A stretch of DNA of 64,000 nucleotides from assembly GCA_020427155.1 (NCBI GenBank), contig JAGQOW010000010.1, positions 1 to 64,000 of the forward strand. Direction: 5' to 3'. The notes under the pieces were generated by a model, which searched no databases, was not told the origin of the DNA, and saw only the letters and a program-made list of their open reading frames with translations. The position numbers were made by a program, and so were the translations under genes. Source of the DNA: Planctomycetales bacterium (GTDB lineage: Bacteria; Planctomycetota; Planctomycetia; Pirellulales; Lacipirellulaceae). Position 1 is the stretch's first letter; every line of letters starts with the position of its first letter. This document shows positions 36,105-44,559 of the stretch, piece by piece.

Positions 36105-39104
36105 CTAGTTCTCCTTACTTTGGTCGCTGTAGGGCGTGAGTCCGTCAAGATAGCGCCAGTTTTTGAGAAATGAAAGCAAATCTGCCATGTCTTGGTGCGG
36201 AATATTCTTTTCCAGCCCTACCGGCATCAGAGAGAGACCTGTCGAATTGATCGATTCGATCTCCGACTTGGAAAACGTCACCTGCTTGCTTTCCTCTTGA
36301 AGCAACGACAGGCTCGTAGCACTTTCCGAAATCAATAGTCCGCTAAACGTACGTCCCTCGTCGGTCACCACCAGATATCCAATGTAGTTGTTATCAATCG
36401 CCCGATTGGGCTGCAAAATGTCAGCCAACAGCTGTTCCTGTGTTTTAGCATAATTATCGCCAACATTAGGCCCCACTTGCACGCCTATCCCCGCCACCGA
36501 ATGGCAAGTCGTGCATTGCTTGCGAAATACTTCGCGGCCGCGAACCGGATCGGCCGGCAACTCGAGCGCCGCTTGGTAGTCGGCCAGCACGGCCTCGCGA
36601 TCCGCCGGCACCGCTGCCGGCAAAATACGGTTGGAGCGTTCGCGAATTGACTCGTTTGGATGCCGACGAAGCTGGTCGGCCGCCACTCGGCCGATATCGC
36701 CCGGCAGGATCGCCCCGCTTTCTACCGCATCGAGCAACAGGGCCGAGCGGTCCGAGTTTCTTACGACCGCCTCCAGTACCCGATTGCGAACCAGGGGCAT
36801 GAGCGCAGAAAACTCAGACAGCAAAGCTTGCCAAGGCTCGATATGGTGATGATAGGACAGAGCGTCGACGGCTGCCAATTGCACAGCCGGAGTCGATTCC
36901 GAAAGAGCTAGCTCGGCAAGCAGTGGCGCGCTGCTTCCGTCGTAGCCCAGCAGAGCGATCGCTTCGGTCCTGCGCGTCGCTTCGGCATGGGCGCTGTTTG
37001 CCAACTCTTGAGTCGCTTCAAAGATCCTCTGCAAGGCCATTGCTGTTGCACTGTCGCCTGCAAAGTCTGTTAACGAACGACTGATTCTGCCTTTTCGACA
37101 CAACGCAGCAAGCGCGATTTGTTGTAGCCGTTCCACGTGTATGCCAGGCGACATGGTCGCAAGTTGTCGCGCCAATGCCAGTTGCTCCACCTCGGGAGCC
37201 GACTTTCCAAACTGCTCAACAAACTCAACGAGCAGCAACTTTTCTTCCGCCGAAACTCCATCCGTGTACCAGGACTCGTCGGCAAGAATGGCCCGCAGAA
37301 GATCCCCCTCGGCGCCGGCCATGGAGATCGCCACGGCTCGGCGAGACCAAGGATCTTCGGCGCCCGCGAGTGCGATGGACTTTAAATAGTCAATCTCATT
37401 CTGGCCACGCATAGGCGCCAGACTTAGCGTTACCTGAAACCGAACACGTGGATCAGTATCGTTAGAAAGACTTAAAACATCGGGACGCAATGAATCGGCA
37501 TCGCCTAACCACCGCTCTGCCACCACAACGGCTTGTTGCCGAACAGCGGGATGCGTATCGGCAAGGGCGTCTTGTACCACATCTCGCGCCAACAAATCAT
37601 GCCCTGCTAGTACGTGTAGGGCCGCCGCCCGAGTGGCCGGCAACTCCGCTTCACGGGCCAAATGCTCGAGTTCGTTGACGACAGCAAGCTCCTGCTTTTC
37701 AAGCAGCAGCCGACCGGCAGTTTCCCGGGTCCAGGCATTCTCCCGAGCAAGCAACTCGACCAACTCCGAATCGGTAGCGTTCGACAACCGAGGCAGGGGA
37801 GACTGTCGCTGAAAACCAGTCGCTACCAGCCGATAGATACGCCCGCGATCGTCGCCGTTTCGCAAGTCGGGTCGCTGCTGCAACTCGGCCGGCATGAATT
37901 GTGGATGCTCGATCACAGCTCGATACATGTCGACAACATACAGCGCCCCGTCTGGACCGACGCTTAAGTCGACCGGTCGGAACCACTCGTCTCGCGAGGC
38001 AAGAAACTCGACTCCTTCGCGTGCTGCATGCGATCGAAAAGTAGCTCCTGCACGCTGCAAGATCTCGCGATGCACCAGGCTGCCCGTAGGATCGCAAGTA
38101 AAACTGTTGCCATACATCTCCGCTGGCAAGCCATCTCCACGGTATATCGTGACTCCACAAGCCGCAGTAAACTGGCCGGCGTGCTGCAACGAGGTCGTCC
38201 ACGAACGGCAAATTGGATAGACTCGTGAGTCCTCGCCAGCCAGAGCGACCGTTTCGACCAAGGCTGGCAGGGCATAATTCGGATTGCGACGCGCGTAGTG
38301 ATCTTCGATCACGACATGCATAAGCGGGAAGCGGTTATTGCACAGGAACCGATTGCCGAAATCGTCCAGCGTCATGCCATACTGAGAAACGCCCGCGATT
38401 GGCTCAAACTTTCGCGTGACCGGATCAAACCGCAGATCGTTGCTCCGGATATCGATCGGCTCCCGATCGACTTCAAAGGCAGATGTTACCGTGCCTCCGC
38501 GCAGGCCGTTGGCGATGTAGATATTCCGGTCTAGCCCCAACGTAGGATGGTTGGCTCGCAGCTGAGTGTTCATCTCGGCAAAGCCGGTGAGCCAGATCTC
38601 CTCGCCATCTGCCCGCAGATCGCCGTCCTTGTCGGTCAAATAGGCCACCTTTCCCGAAAAGGTGACAAACACTCCTCCACGCCAAGGTTGCAATCCAGTC
38701 GGAAACTCGAGCTCGTCGGCAAATACGTGAGCGGTTTCAAAACGACCGTCGCCGTCTCGGTCTTCTAAAACCTTGATGCGCGAAGCGGGCGGCTCTCCGG
38801 GCTGGGGGCCTAGCGGATAATCACGCATTTCCACAACCCACAATCGACCATCTTCGTCAAAACGGATCGAGACGGGGTCGATTACTTCTGGTTCGCTTGC
38901 TACAAGTTCAACTCGGACTCCCGGGGCGGTGACAAGCGACTCGAGTGCCGCGGCCGGCTCGAGTGGCCGAGATCGTTCGGCACTGGGCTCAGCTTCTGCT
39001 CCCCTCACCACAGCCGCTTCGCTTCCTAGCCAGCAGAAGTAGCATACTAAGACCGAGAAAACCGAGATCGCAACCGAGTGCATCAGGAACTTCTTTTCAC
39101 TCAT
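36105..39104 (-). CDS. PVC-type haem-binding dehydrogenase with HEAT repeats
   Basis: A 999-residue exported protein and first gene of the operon. A signal/membrane segment (VAISVFSVLVCYFCWLG) is followed by a propeller-type dehydrogenase (PSRIKVLEDRDGDGRF, FVTFSGKVAYLTDKDGD, VGPDGALYVVDMYRAVIEHP). Alpha-helical HEAT-like repeats occupy about 430-850, and a C-terminal cytochrome domain has KQCTTCHSVAG (CxxCH near residue 878). It probably oxidises a sugar or alcohol in the periplasm and passes electrons via haem. The family is typical of Planctomycetes and Verrucomicrobia. It is divergent from the DUF1080 gene. Confidence 0.92.
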   Translation of the reverse strand: MSEKKFLMHSVAISVFSVLVCYFCWLGSEAAVVRGAEAEPSAERSRPLEPAAALESLVTAPGVRVELVASEPEVIDPVSIRFDEDGRLWVVEMRDYPLGPQPGEPPASRIKVLEDRDGDGRFETAHVFADELEFPTGLQPWRGGVFVTFSGKVAYLTDKDGDLRADGEEIWLTGFAEMNTQLRANHPTLGLDRNIYIANGLRGGTVTSAFEVDREPIDIRSNDLRFDPVTRKFEPIAGVSQYGMTLDDFGNRFLCNNRFPLMHVVIEDHYARRNPNYALPALVETVALAGEDSRVYPICRSWTTSLQHAGQFTAACGVTIYRGDGLPAEMYGNSFTCDPTGSLVHREILQRAGATFRSHAAREGVEFLASRDEWFRPVDLSVGPDGALYVVDMYRAVIEHPQFMPAELQQRPDLRNGDDRGRIYRLVATGFQRQSPLPRLSNATDSELVELLARENAWTRETAGRLLLEKQELAVVNELEHLAREAELPATRAAALHVLAGHDLLARDVVQDALADTHPAVRQQAVVVAERWLGDADSLRPDVLSLSNDTDPRVRFQVTLSLAPMRGQNEIDYLKSIALAGAEDPWSRRAVAISMAGAEGDLLRAILADESWYTDGVSAEEKLLLVEFVEQFGKSAPEVEQLALARQLATMSPGIHVERLQQIALAALCRKGRISRSLTDFAGDSATAMALQRIFEATQELANSAHAEATRRTEAIALLGYDGSSAPLLAELALSESTPAVQLAAVDALSYHHHIEPWQALLSEFSALMPLVRNRVLEAVVRNSDRSALLLDAVESGAILPGDIGRVAADQLRRHPNESIRERSNRILPAAVPADREAVLADYQAALELPADPVRGREVFRKQCTTCHSVAGIGVQVGPNVGDNYAKTQEQLLADILQPNRAIDNNYIGYLVVTDEGRTFSGLLISESATSLSLLQEESKQVTFSKSEIESINSTGLSLMPVGLEKNIPHQDMADLLSFLKNWRYLDGLTPYSDQSKEN

Positions 39105-39217
39105 ATCGATCCCTGGGAGTATGGCTCAGCTGAAGTGTGCGTTACAATTAAGACGACGAATAAACAGCGGCTAGGCTAGAATCCTCGCGCGACAAATCAT
39201 GCGGCGGAGTATTATTC

Positions 39218-40075
39218 ATGAGAAACCAACGTTTTACGATGCTTCAGTATCTACATCTCCTGTCATTCATGTCCGTCGGAGTGTGTTGCAACCTCTTTAG
39301 TTCGCCGACAACCGCGCAAGAACCGCTCACCCCCACAGACAGCCCGATTGATCTCTTGGAAAACGGACTGGAAGGATTCTACTCCTGGTCCAGGGATACT
39401 GAGTACGAAGATCCTCTCCACGTTTATACCTATGCCGATGGCGTGTTGCAAATCTCCGGCGAGTCGTGGGGAGGCCTGACCACTCGCAACCAATATGCCA
39501 ATTACCATATGGTTTTCGAGTTCAAATGGGGCGAGCGAACTTGGGGCGATCGCGAGGACCGCGCCCGCGACTCGGGGATTTTAGTTCACTGCACGGGTCC
39601 AGACGGAACCTACTCCAACACCTGGTTGGCATCGATCGAAGCCCAGATCATTGAAGGCGGCGTGGGCGACATTCTCGTGCTCTCGACCAAACGCAAAGAC
39701 GGCACTCCCATCCCTATGTCGCTCGCAGCCGAAGTGAGCCAAGATCGAGACGGGGAGACTATCTGGAGCAAAGGCGGCGAAAAAAAGACTTTCACTTCTG
39801 GGCGCATTAACTGGTATGGACGCGACCCCGACTGGGTCGACGAAATCGGTTTTCGTGGCAAAGAAGACGTCGAAAGCCCCCACGGCGAGTGGACCCGTTA
39901 CGAAATCATTTGCGACGGCGATCGAATCACGATTCTGGTCAATGGCACGGTGGTCAACGAAGCAACCGATGCCAGTCCCTCCTTTGGAAAGATTCTGGTG
40001 CAATCCGAGGCAGCCGAGATCTTTGTGCGGCGCTGGGAACTCTGGCCCATCGGAAAGGCTCCTCAGTCTCGCTAG
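39218..40075 (+). CDS. DUF1080 (3-keto-disaccharide hydrolase-like) exported protein
   Basis: A 285-residue exported protein with a concanavalin-like fold. A signal peptide (LQYLHLLSFMSVGVCCNLFS) precedes the DUF1080 pattern: GVLQISGESWGGLTTRNQYA, NYHMVFEFKWGER, ARDSGILVHCTGPDGTYSNT, then EGGVGDILVL. DUF1080 proteins are widespread in planctomycetes, and some hydrolyse 3-keto-glycosides made by Gfo/Idh-type oxidoreductases. A broken Gfo/Idh gene is elsewhere in the window (13687). It is a monocistronic plus-strand gene, divergent from the dehydrogenase gene. Confidence 0.88.
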   Translation: MRNQRFTMLQYLHLLSFMSVGVCCNLFSSPTTAQEPLTPTDSPIDLLENGLEGFYSWSRDTEYEDPLHVYTYADGVLQISGESWGGLTTRNQYANYHMVFEFKWGERTWGDREDRARDSGILVHCTGPDGTYSNTWLASIEAQIIEGGVGDILVLSTKRKDGTPIPMSLAAEVSQDRDGETIWSKGGEKKTFTSGRINWYGRDPDWVDEIGFRGKEDVESPHGEWTRYEIICDGDRITILVNGTVVNEATDASPSFGKILVQSEAAEIFVRRWELWPIGKAPQSR

Positions 40076-40168
40076 AAGACTATGCCTCATAACGGTTTAA
40101 GATACGCTGGGGATGCCATTGGGGCAGTCGCCAGTGGTTGAAAGTCGGCCAGGATCGCCAATACTGCT

Positions 40169-40203
40169 TTGCAATCGCATTCTCGCCAGGTATACTCGTG
40201 GAG
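40169..40203 (+). promoter_or_regulatory. Sigma70-like promoter with hairpin at the start site
   Basis: TTGCAA (40169-40174) and TATACT (40191-40196) are 16 bases apart and predict a start near 40203. A perfect hairpin or inverted repeat (gagcga-gtaat-tcgctc, 40201-40217) overlaps that start. The leader to the next gene is about 225 bases and also contains gccggt-c-accggc (40264-40276). Nothing else is seen in the 352 gene-free bases 40076-40427. Confidence 0.4.
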
Positions 40204-40427
40204 CGAGTAATTCGCTCGATTTCTCACCAACGGACAGAACGATCCAATGTATGCGTCATGAAGGCCGGTCACCGGCATTCACTCTGACAAACTGATCGTC
40301 TTCTTCTGCCTGCCTTGCTAGGCGTGGCCCCCTACAGCAATGTTTCTTCAATTGCTGCGCACCCAAGGTGTTCTTGGGGAGGGGCCTGTCGACGTTGAAA
40401 GATTCAACCTCCATAGGAAATATCTCG

Positions 40428-41993
40428 ATGCCTAACACCTACCGCTCTGCAAACCTCGCCACTTATGCTCTCCTGGTTTTACTAGGTGGAACTACCCAAT
40501 CGGCCACTGCGCAAACCGCACTCGATACTTACGTCGACACAATCGATGGCTCTTACGGCTATAGTTTGGCCAACACCGTTACCGGCGCGGGATTCACTGG
40601 CTACAACATCGACCTTACCTCACAGACCTGGCGAGATCCCAGCGAGATAACACACAACCTCTGGCAGCACAAAATGACCATCGTGCAGCCTGATACGGTC
40701 CTTACCAACACCGCTATCCTGGTGATCGGCGGCGGCAGCAATCCGGGTGATTTCGATCCTGGCGACCTCACCGAGTTGGCCGCTGCTGCGCTGCTTACAA
40801 AATCGGTGGTTCTCAGCCTGCCCATGGTACCCAATCAACCCCTCACATTTGCCGGCGAATCATCGGGCCGAAGTGAAGACGCGATAATCGCCAAAACATT
40901 TGCCAAGTTCCTCGAGAACAATCCAGCCGATAGCAATGTCGATCAATGGCCGCTCTTGTTGCCGATGGTCAAAAGCGCCGTCGCAGCAATGGACGCCACT
41001 CAAGATCACATGGGCAACCTCCCAGTGCCGGTCCAGATCGATAAGTTCTTTATTCTAGGCGGATCGAAACGGGGCTGGACGACTTGGCTCACCGCAGCCG
41101 TCGAAGCGCGCCCCGGCGGGCCCAACCGCGTAAAGGCGATTGCTCCCGGAGTAATCGACATGCTCAATACCGACGAGTCGATGCAACATCATCGTAGTGT
41201 TTACGAAGCTGGACCTGTGCCGCCGGTGAACTGTACTGCAATCGGAGTTCCAGCAGGTTGTTCGCTCTTCGATGGCTTTTCTCTGGCCGTTGGAGACTAT
41301 GTCTTGGAAGGGGTAATGAATCAGCTCGCCCCCATGCCCGGCGAGACAATCTCGCCGCGTGCTCAAGAATTGCTCGACATTGTCGATCCCTACGAGTATC
41401 GAGATCGGCTCGTCTTGCCGAAGTACGTTGTGAACTCTACAGGAGACCAGTTTTTTGCTCCCGACTCCTCCCAGTTCTATTTCCAGGATCTCAGCGGAGA
41501 GAAGTACCTGCGGTACATTCCCAATACCGACCACAGCCTTGACGATACTGCCATTCCGGGCGCCTTGGTCTTCCATACGGCCTTGGAACTAGGGCTGCCG
41601 TTGCCTGATATCACTTGGGACATCTCAGCAGACGGGACATCGATTTTGGCCGACACGGACATCGCTCCCCAGGAAGTAAAAATGTGGCAAGCGACCAATC
41701 CTGCCAATCGCGACTTCCGTCTGGCGACGTTCGGTGCAGGCTGGACCGAATCGGTCCTTCCCGAGCAAGCGCCCGGCCAGTATCTCGCCTCGGTTGTCGC
41801 CCCTGCTACCGGGGCGACCGCCTTCATGATCGAGTTTACCTACCTCGTCGGCGGGCAAGAACTCAAATTCACTACCGACATTAGCGTGGTCCAGATTCCC
41901 GAACCAACCGCTACTGCACTCATGCTAAGCGGTCTCTCACTTGGCCTGTTCGGCCCGCGCCGAGCTAGTCGTCGCTCAACACGGCCCAACTAG
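40428..41993 (+). CDS. PhoPQ-activated pathogenicity-related protein with PEP-CTERM tail
   Basis: A 521-residue exported alpha/beta-hydrolase-like protein. A signal peptide (NLATYALLVLLGGTTQSATA) is followed by the PhoPQ_related blocks: PLTFAGESSGRSEDAIIA, NVDQWPLLLPMVKSAV and FFILGGSKRGWTTWLTAAV with the nucleophile Ser in GGSKRG, then APGVIDMLN. The chain ends with a PEP-CTERM tail (IPEPTATALMLSGLSLGLFG then RRASRR), which directs a protein to the envelope or extracellular matrix. ATG 40428 has AGGA 9 bases upstream. The family's substrate is unknown. Its end overlaps the next minus-strand gene by 29 bases. Confidence 0.88.
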   Translation: MPNTYRSANLATYALLVLLGGTTQSATAQTALDTYVDTIDGSYGYSLANTVTGAGFTGYNIDLTSQTWRDPSEITHNLWQHKMTIVQPDTVLTNTAILVIGGGSNPGDFDPGDLTELAAAALLTKSVVLSLPMVPNQPLTFAGESSGRSEDAIIAKTFAKFLENNPADSNVDQWPLLLPMVKSAVAAMDATQDHMGNLPVPVQIDKFFILGGSKRGWTTWLTAAVEARPGGPNRVKAIAPGVIDMLNTDESMQHHRSVYEAGPVPPVNCTAIGVPAGCSLFDGFSLAVGDYVLEGVMNQLAPMPGETISPRAQELLDIVDPYEYRDRLVLPKYVVNSTGDQFFAPDSSQFYFQDLSGEKYLRYIPNTDHSLDDTAIPGALVFHTALELGLPLPDITWDISADGTSILADTDIAPQEVKMWQATNPANRDFRLATFGAGWTESVLPEQAPGQYLASVVAPATGATAFMIEFTYLVGGQELKFTTDISVVQIPEPTATALMLSGLSLGLFGPRRASRRSTRPN

Positions 41994-44559
41994 GATACGT
42001 ATCGTCGCGACCGCGTACCGCGTGCCAGAGAATCCGGTTGAGAGTGTCTTCGTCGGCCTCGTCCACATCGTCTAGCGGCAATTCCAGCGAAGCCAGCGCC
42101 CAGTGGAGTTGCTGCGGGTCGTTGATCGCCTCGACGTCAGGATTCATCTGGTCGAGCGGAATAATGTTCGGCACCGAATCGTAAGCGGTGAAGTCAGGCT
42201 TGTCGGTAAAACAACTCGTCATCGCGGTTGCCGAGGCATCGAATTGGTTCATTGGCGGAAGTCCGAGAATCAATTCCATCGTGCGAATCATACTGGTTTG
42301 GTTGTAGTTCGTGCTGTCGACCACTTTGCGACGAGTATACGGGCTGATGACCATCGCCACGGTGCGGTGTCCGTCGATGTGGTCGAAACCTGCCTGCGGA
42401 TCGTCTTGAACGACAAAGATGCACATTTCCGGCCAAAACCTGCTTCTGGAAACTGCTTCGACGATTCTTCCCAGTGCCAAATCGTTATCGGCCACCGCGG
42501 CTTCCGGTGTCGGCATTCCCGGCTTCGTTCCTGCGGTATGATCGTTGGGCAGAAGCATCACCATGAAATTGGGCAGATTGCCTTCTTGCTCAAACTGCGC
42601 TAGTTCGCGAGTAAACTGCTCGGCCCGATGCAGGTCGAGTACGATGCTTGGGAAACCGATTGCCGTAGGGCAAACGTAGGGTTTGATCGATTCGATAGCC
42701 GCATGAGCTCGAACATCAATTTCGTTCTTACCCTCCATGAAATCTCGGTAACACTCCAAGAAGGAAGGCCGCTGAGTCCGTTGCGGATCTTTCCAGCGGA
42801 TCTCGGCGGAGATGAACTCTCCATAAACTCGTAAAGTCTTCTTATGGGCCAGCACGTTGTCCCAGAGAAAACCGCTAGGGGCATAGGCCATCGCATCGCC
42901 GCCCCAATAGGGATAACTACGGGGCCAGCCGCCGTATGCTTTTTCCAGATAGTCAGTCACATACGCTTCGTTGGTCCATTGATGGCCGTCAGCGCTAAGT
43001 GTGCCGCTGCAGTAGAAGTTGTCGAGCAAGATAAACTCGTCGACAAGCTTGTGGTGGTTTGGCGTAACTTTGCTCCCGAAGATACAGAGCGAAGCATCGC
43101 CTTCGCCCCGTTCGATATCGCCAAACACCTGGTCGTAAGTACGGTTTTCCTTAATGATGTATAGCACATGCTTGAAGTGCGAAGGCTCGCCATGCCGCTG
43201 GGGCACTGGCCGCGGAGCCACGTCTGCCCGCGGCGGCGCCAGGGCATTCACCGACTCGGTGAGCCGATTGTTCTCGAGCACCTTCTTGGTCAGGTCGGCT
43301 AGGTCCTCTTGCTGCGGGATCGGTATCAGCGATACCGTGCCCAGGTAGTCGTGCGAGTTGAAAGCAAAACCCTCGGGCGTTCGGCCGCCCTGTTTCTCGA
43401 TATCGCGAGACCCTACTCCCTTGATATTTGCCGCATAGATGGCGTTTCTAGATTTGTCGAATGCTAATCCAGCCGGATACCAGCCCGTGGGAAGGCAGCC
43501 GGCCAAGCGACTCTGCGGCGGCTGAAAGTCAATCACGGCGAGACAGTTGTTCGTGCCGTTGGAAACGTAAAGTGTTTTCCCCTCGCTATCGATCACCAGG
43601 TCGTTTGGAGCGCTGCCAAAGAGCAGTCGAGCCGCTGGTCGCGTCGAAATCGTCTCCAGAACCGTGTCACTTTTGGTGTCGATTACAGACAAGGTGTCGC
43701 TGTTGGCATTGGCCACAATGACATAACAACCGTCGCTGGTCGACTCCAACCCCGCAGGGTGCAGGCCGACCTCGATTTGTTTGAGTTCCTTTCCTGTCTG
43801 TAAATCAACGACCGAAACGGTGCCGTCCGCGGCGATATGCGTTCGCGGATCGACGCGCACCTGCGTCCCTTTTCCTGCCGGTCCCTTGGTGTCACCTTCC
43901 TCCGGATGTCTGCCTGCCCAATTGCTCACGTATGCCTTCGAACCGACCAGCACCACGTCGTATGGAGCGCTCCCCACGGGGATTTCGCGAACCAGAGCTC
44001 GGTCCTTCAGGCTGATCTCGGCCAACGTGTTGTTCAGATTCAGCGCTACCCACAGCGAGTTGCCGCTCGAGTCGATAGTAAGTCCCGAGGGGAGTGCATT
44101 CTCTGCACGCGCGGCTGGTAGGTTGATAGGCTCTTGTTTCTCTAGTTTTCCTGCATCGGATATTGCAAAAGTATCGAGGTTGCCGCGAATGCATGACAAA
44201 TAAAGGGATCGACCATCAGGGGCAAACACGATCCCTTTGTAGCTTCCGCCCTGATGAGACTCTTGCGAGACAATCTCGTCGCTCTCCAAATCGACAATTA
44301 AGACATTGTCTCGATTGAGCACCGCCAGCCATCGATTGTCGGGACTCAATGCCACGTCGGTAGGTCGCCCCGGAAATGCCACCTGTCGACCCAGCGGAGA
44401 AAGCACTTGGTTGGTCGGCACAACGATACGCCCCTCGATCTCTTGGCCGATCTGGGACTCATCGTAATTCAACCTGGTTTGGGCGCCTGCATGCCCAGCG
44501 AAAGCCAGCCAACACAGACAGAGCAGGGCGGTTAAGAACAACGGTTTGATGTGTCGCAT
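41965..44559 (-). CDS. YVTN beta-propeller / phosphoesterase protein from an internal start
   Basis: This is the same frame read from ATG 44559. The 864-residue product starts MRHIKPLFLTALLCLCWLAF, a good signal peptide (charged start, hydrophobic core, cut after GHAGA). It then has YVTN-type repeats (GSYKGIVFAPDGRSLYLSC, YVIVANANSDTLSVIDTKSD) and a C-terminal alkaline-phosphatase-like phosphoesterase region (HFKHVLYIIKENRTYDQVFG to CIFVVQDDPQAGFDHIDGHR). Ribosome site ggag (44569-44572) sits 9 bases before the ATG. It is listed separately because the start lies inside the uxaE coding end. Such exported proteins probably act on phosphate esters at the surface; the substrate is unknown. Confidence 0.7.
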   Translation of the reverse strand: MRHIKPLFLTALLCLCWLAFAGHAGAQTRLNYDESQIGQEIEGRIVVPTNQVLSPLGRQVAFPGRPTDVALSPDNRWLAVLNRDNVLIVDLESDEIVSQESHQGGSYKGIVFAPDGRSLYLSCIRGNLDTFAISDAGKLEKQEPINLPAARAENALPSGLTIDSSGNSLWVALNLNNTLAEISLKDRALVREIPVGSAPYDVVLVGSKAYVSNWAGRHPEEGDTKGPAGKGTQVRVDPRTHIAADGTVSVVDLQTGKELKQIEVGLHPAGLESTSDGCYVIVANANSDTLSVIDTKSDTVLETISTRPAARLLFGSAPNDLVIDSEGKTLYVSNGTNNCLAVIDFQPPQSRLAGCLPTGWYPAGLAFDKSRNAIYAANIKGVGSRDIEKQGGRTPEGFAFNSHDYLGTVSLIPIPQQEDLADLTKKVLENNRLTESVNALAPPRADVAPRPVPQRHGEPSHFKHVLYIIKENRTYDQVFGDIERGEGDASLCIFGSKVTPNHHKLVDEFILLDNFYCSGTLSADGHQWTNEAYVTDYLEKAYGGWPRSYPYWGGDAMAYAPSGFLWDNVLAHKKTLRVYGEFISAEIRWKDPQRTQRPSFLECYRDFMEGKNEIDVRAHAAIESIKPYVCPTAIGFPSIVLDLHRAEQFTRELAQFEQEGNLPNFMVMLLPNDHTAGTKPGMPTPEAAVADNDLALGRIVEAVSRSRFWPEMCIFVVQDDPQAGFDHIDGHRTVAMVISPYTRRKVVDSTNYNQTSMIRTMELILGLPPMNQFDASATAMTSCFTDKPDFTAYDSVPNIIPLDQMNPDVEAINDPQQLHWALASLELPLDDVDEADEDTLNRILWHAVRGRDDTYPSWAVLSDD

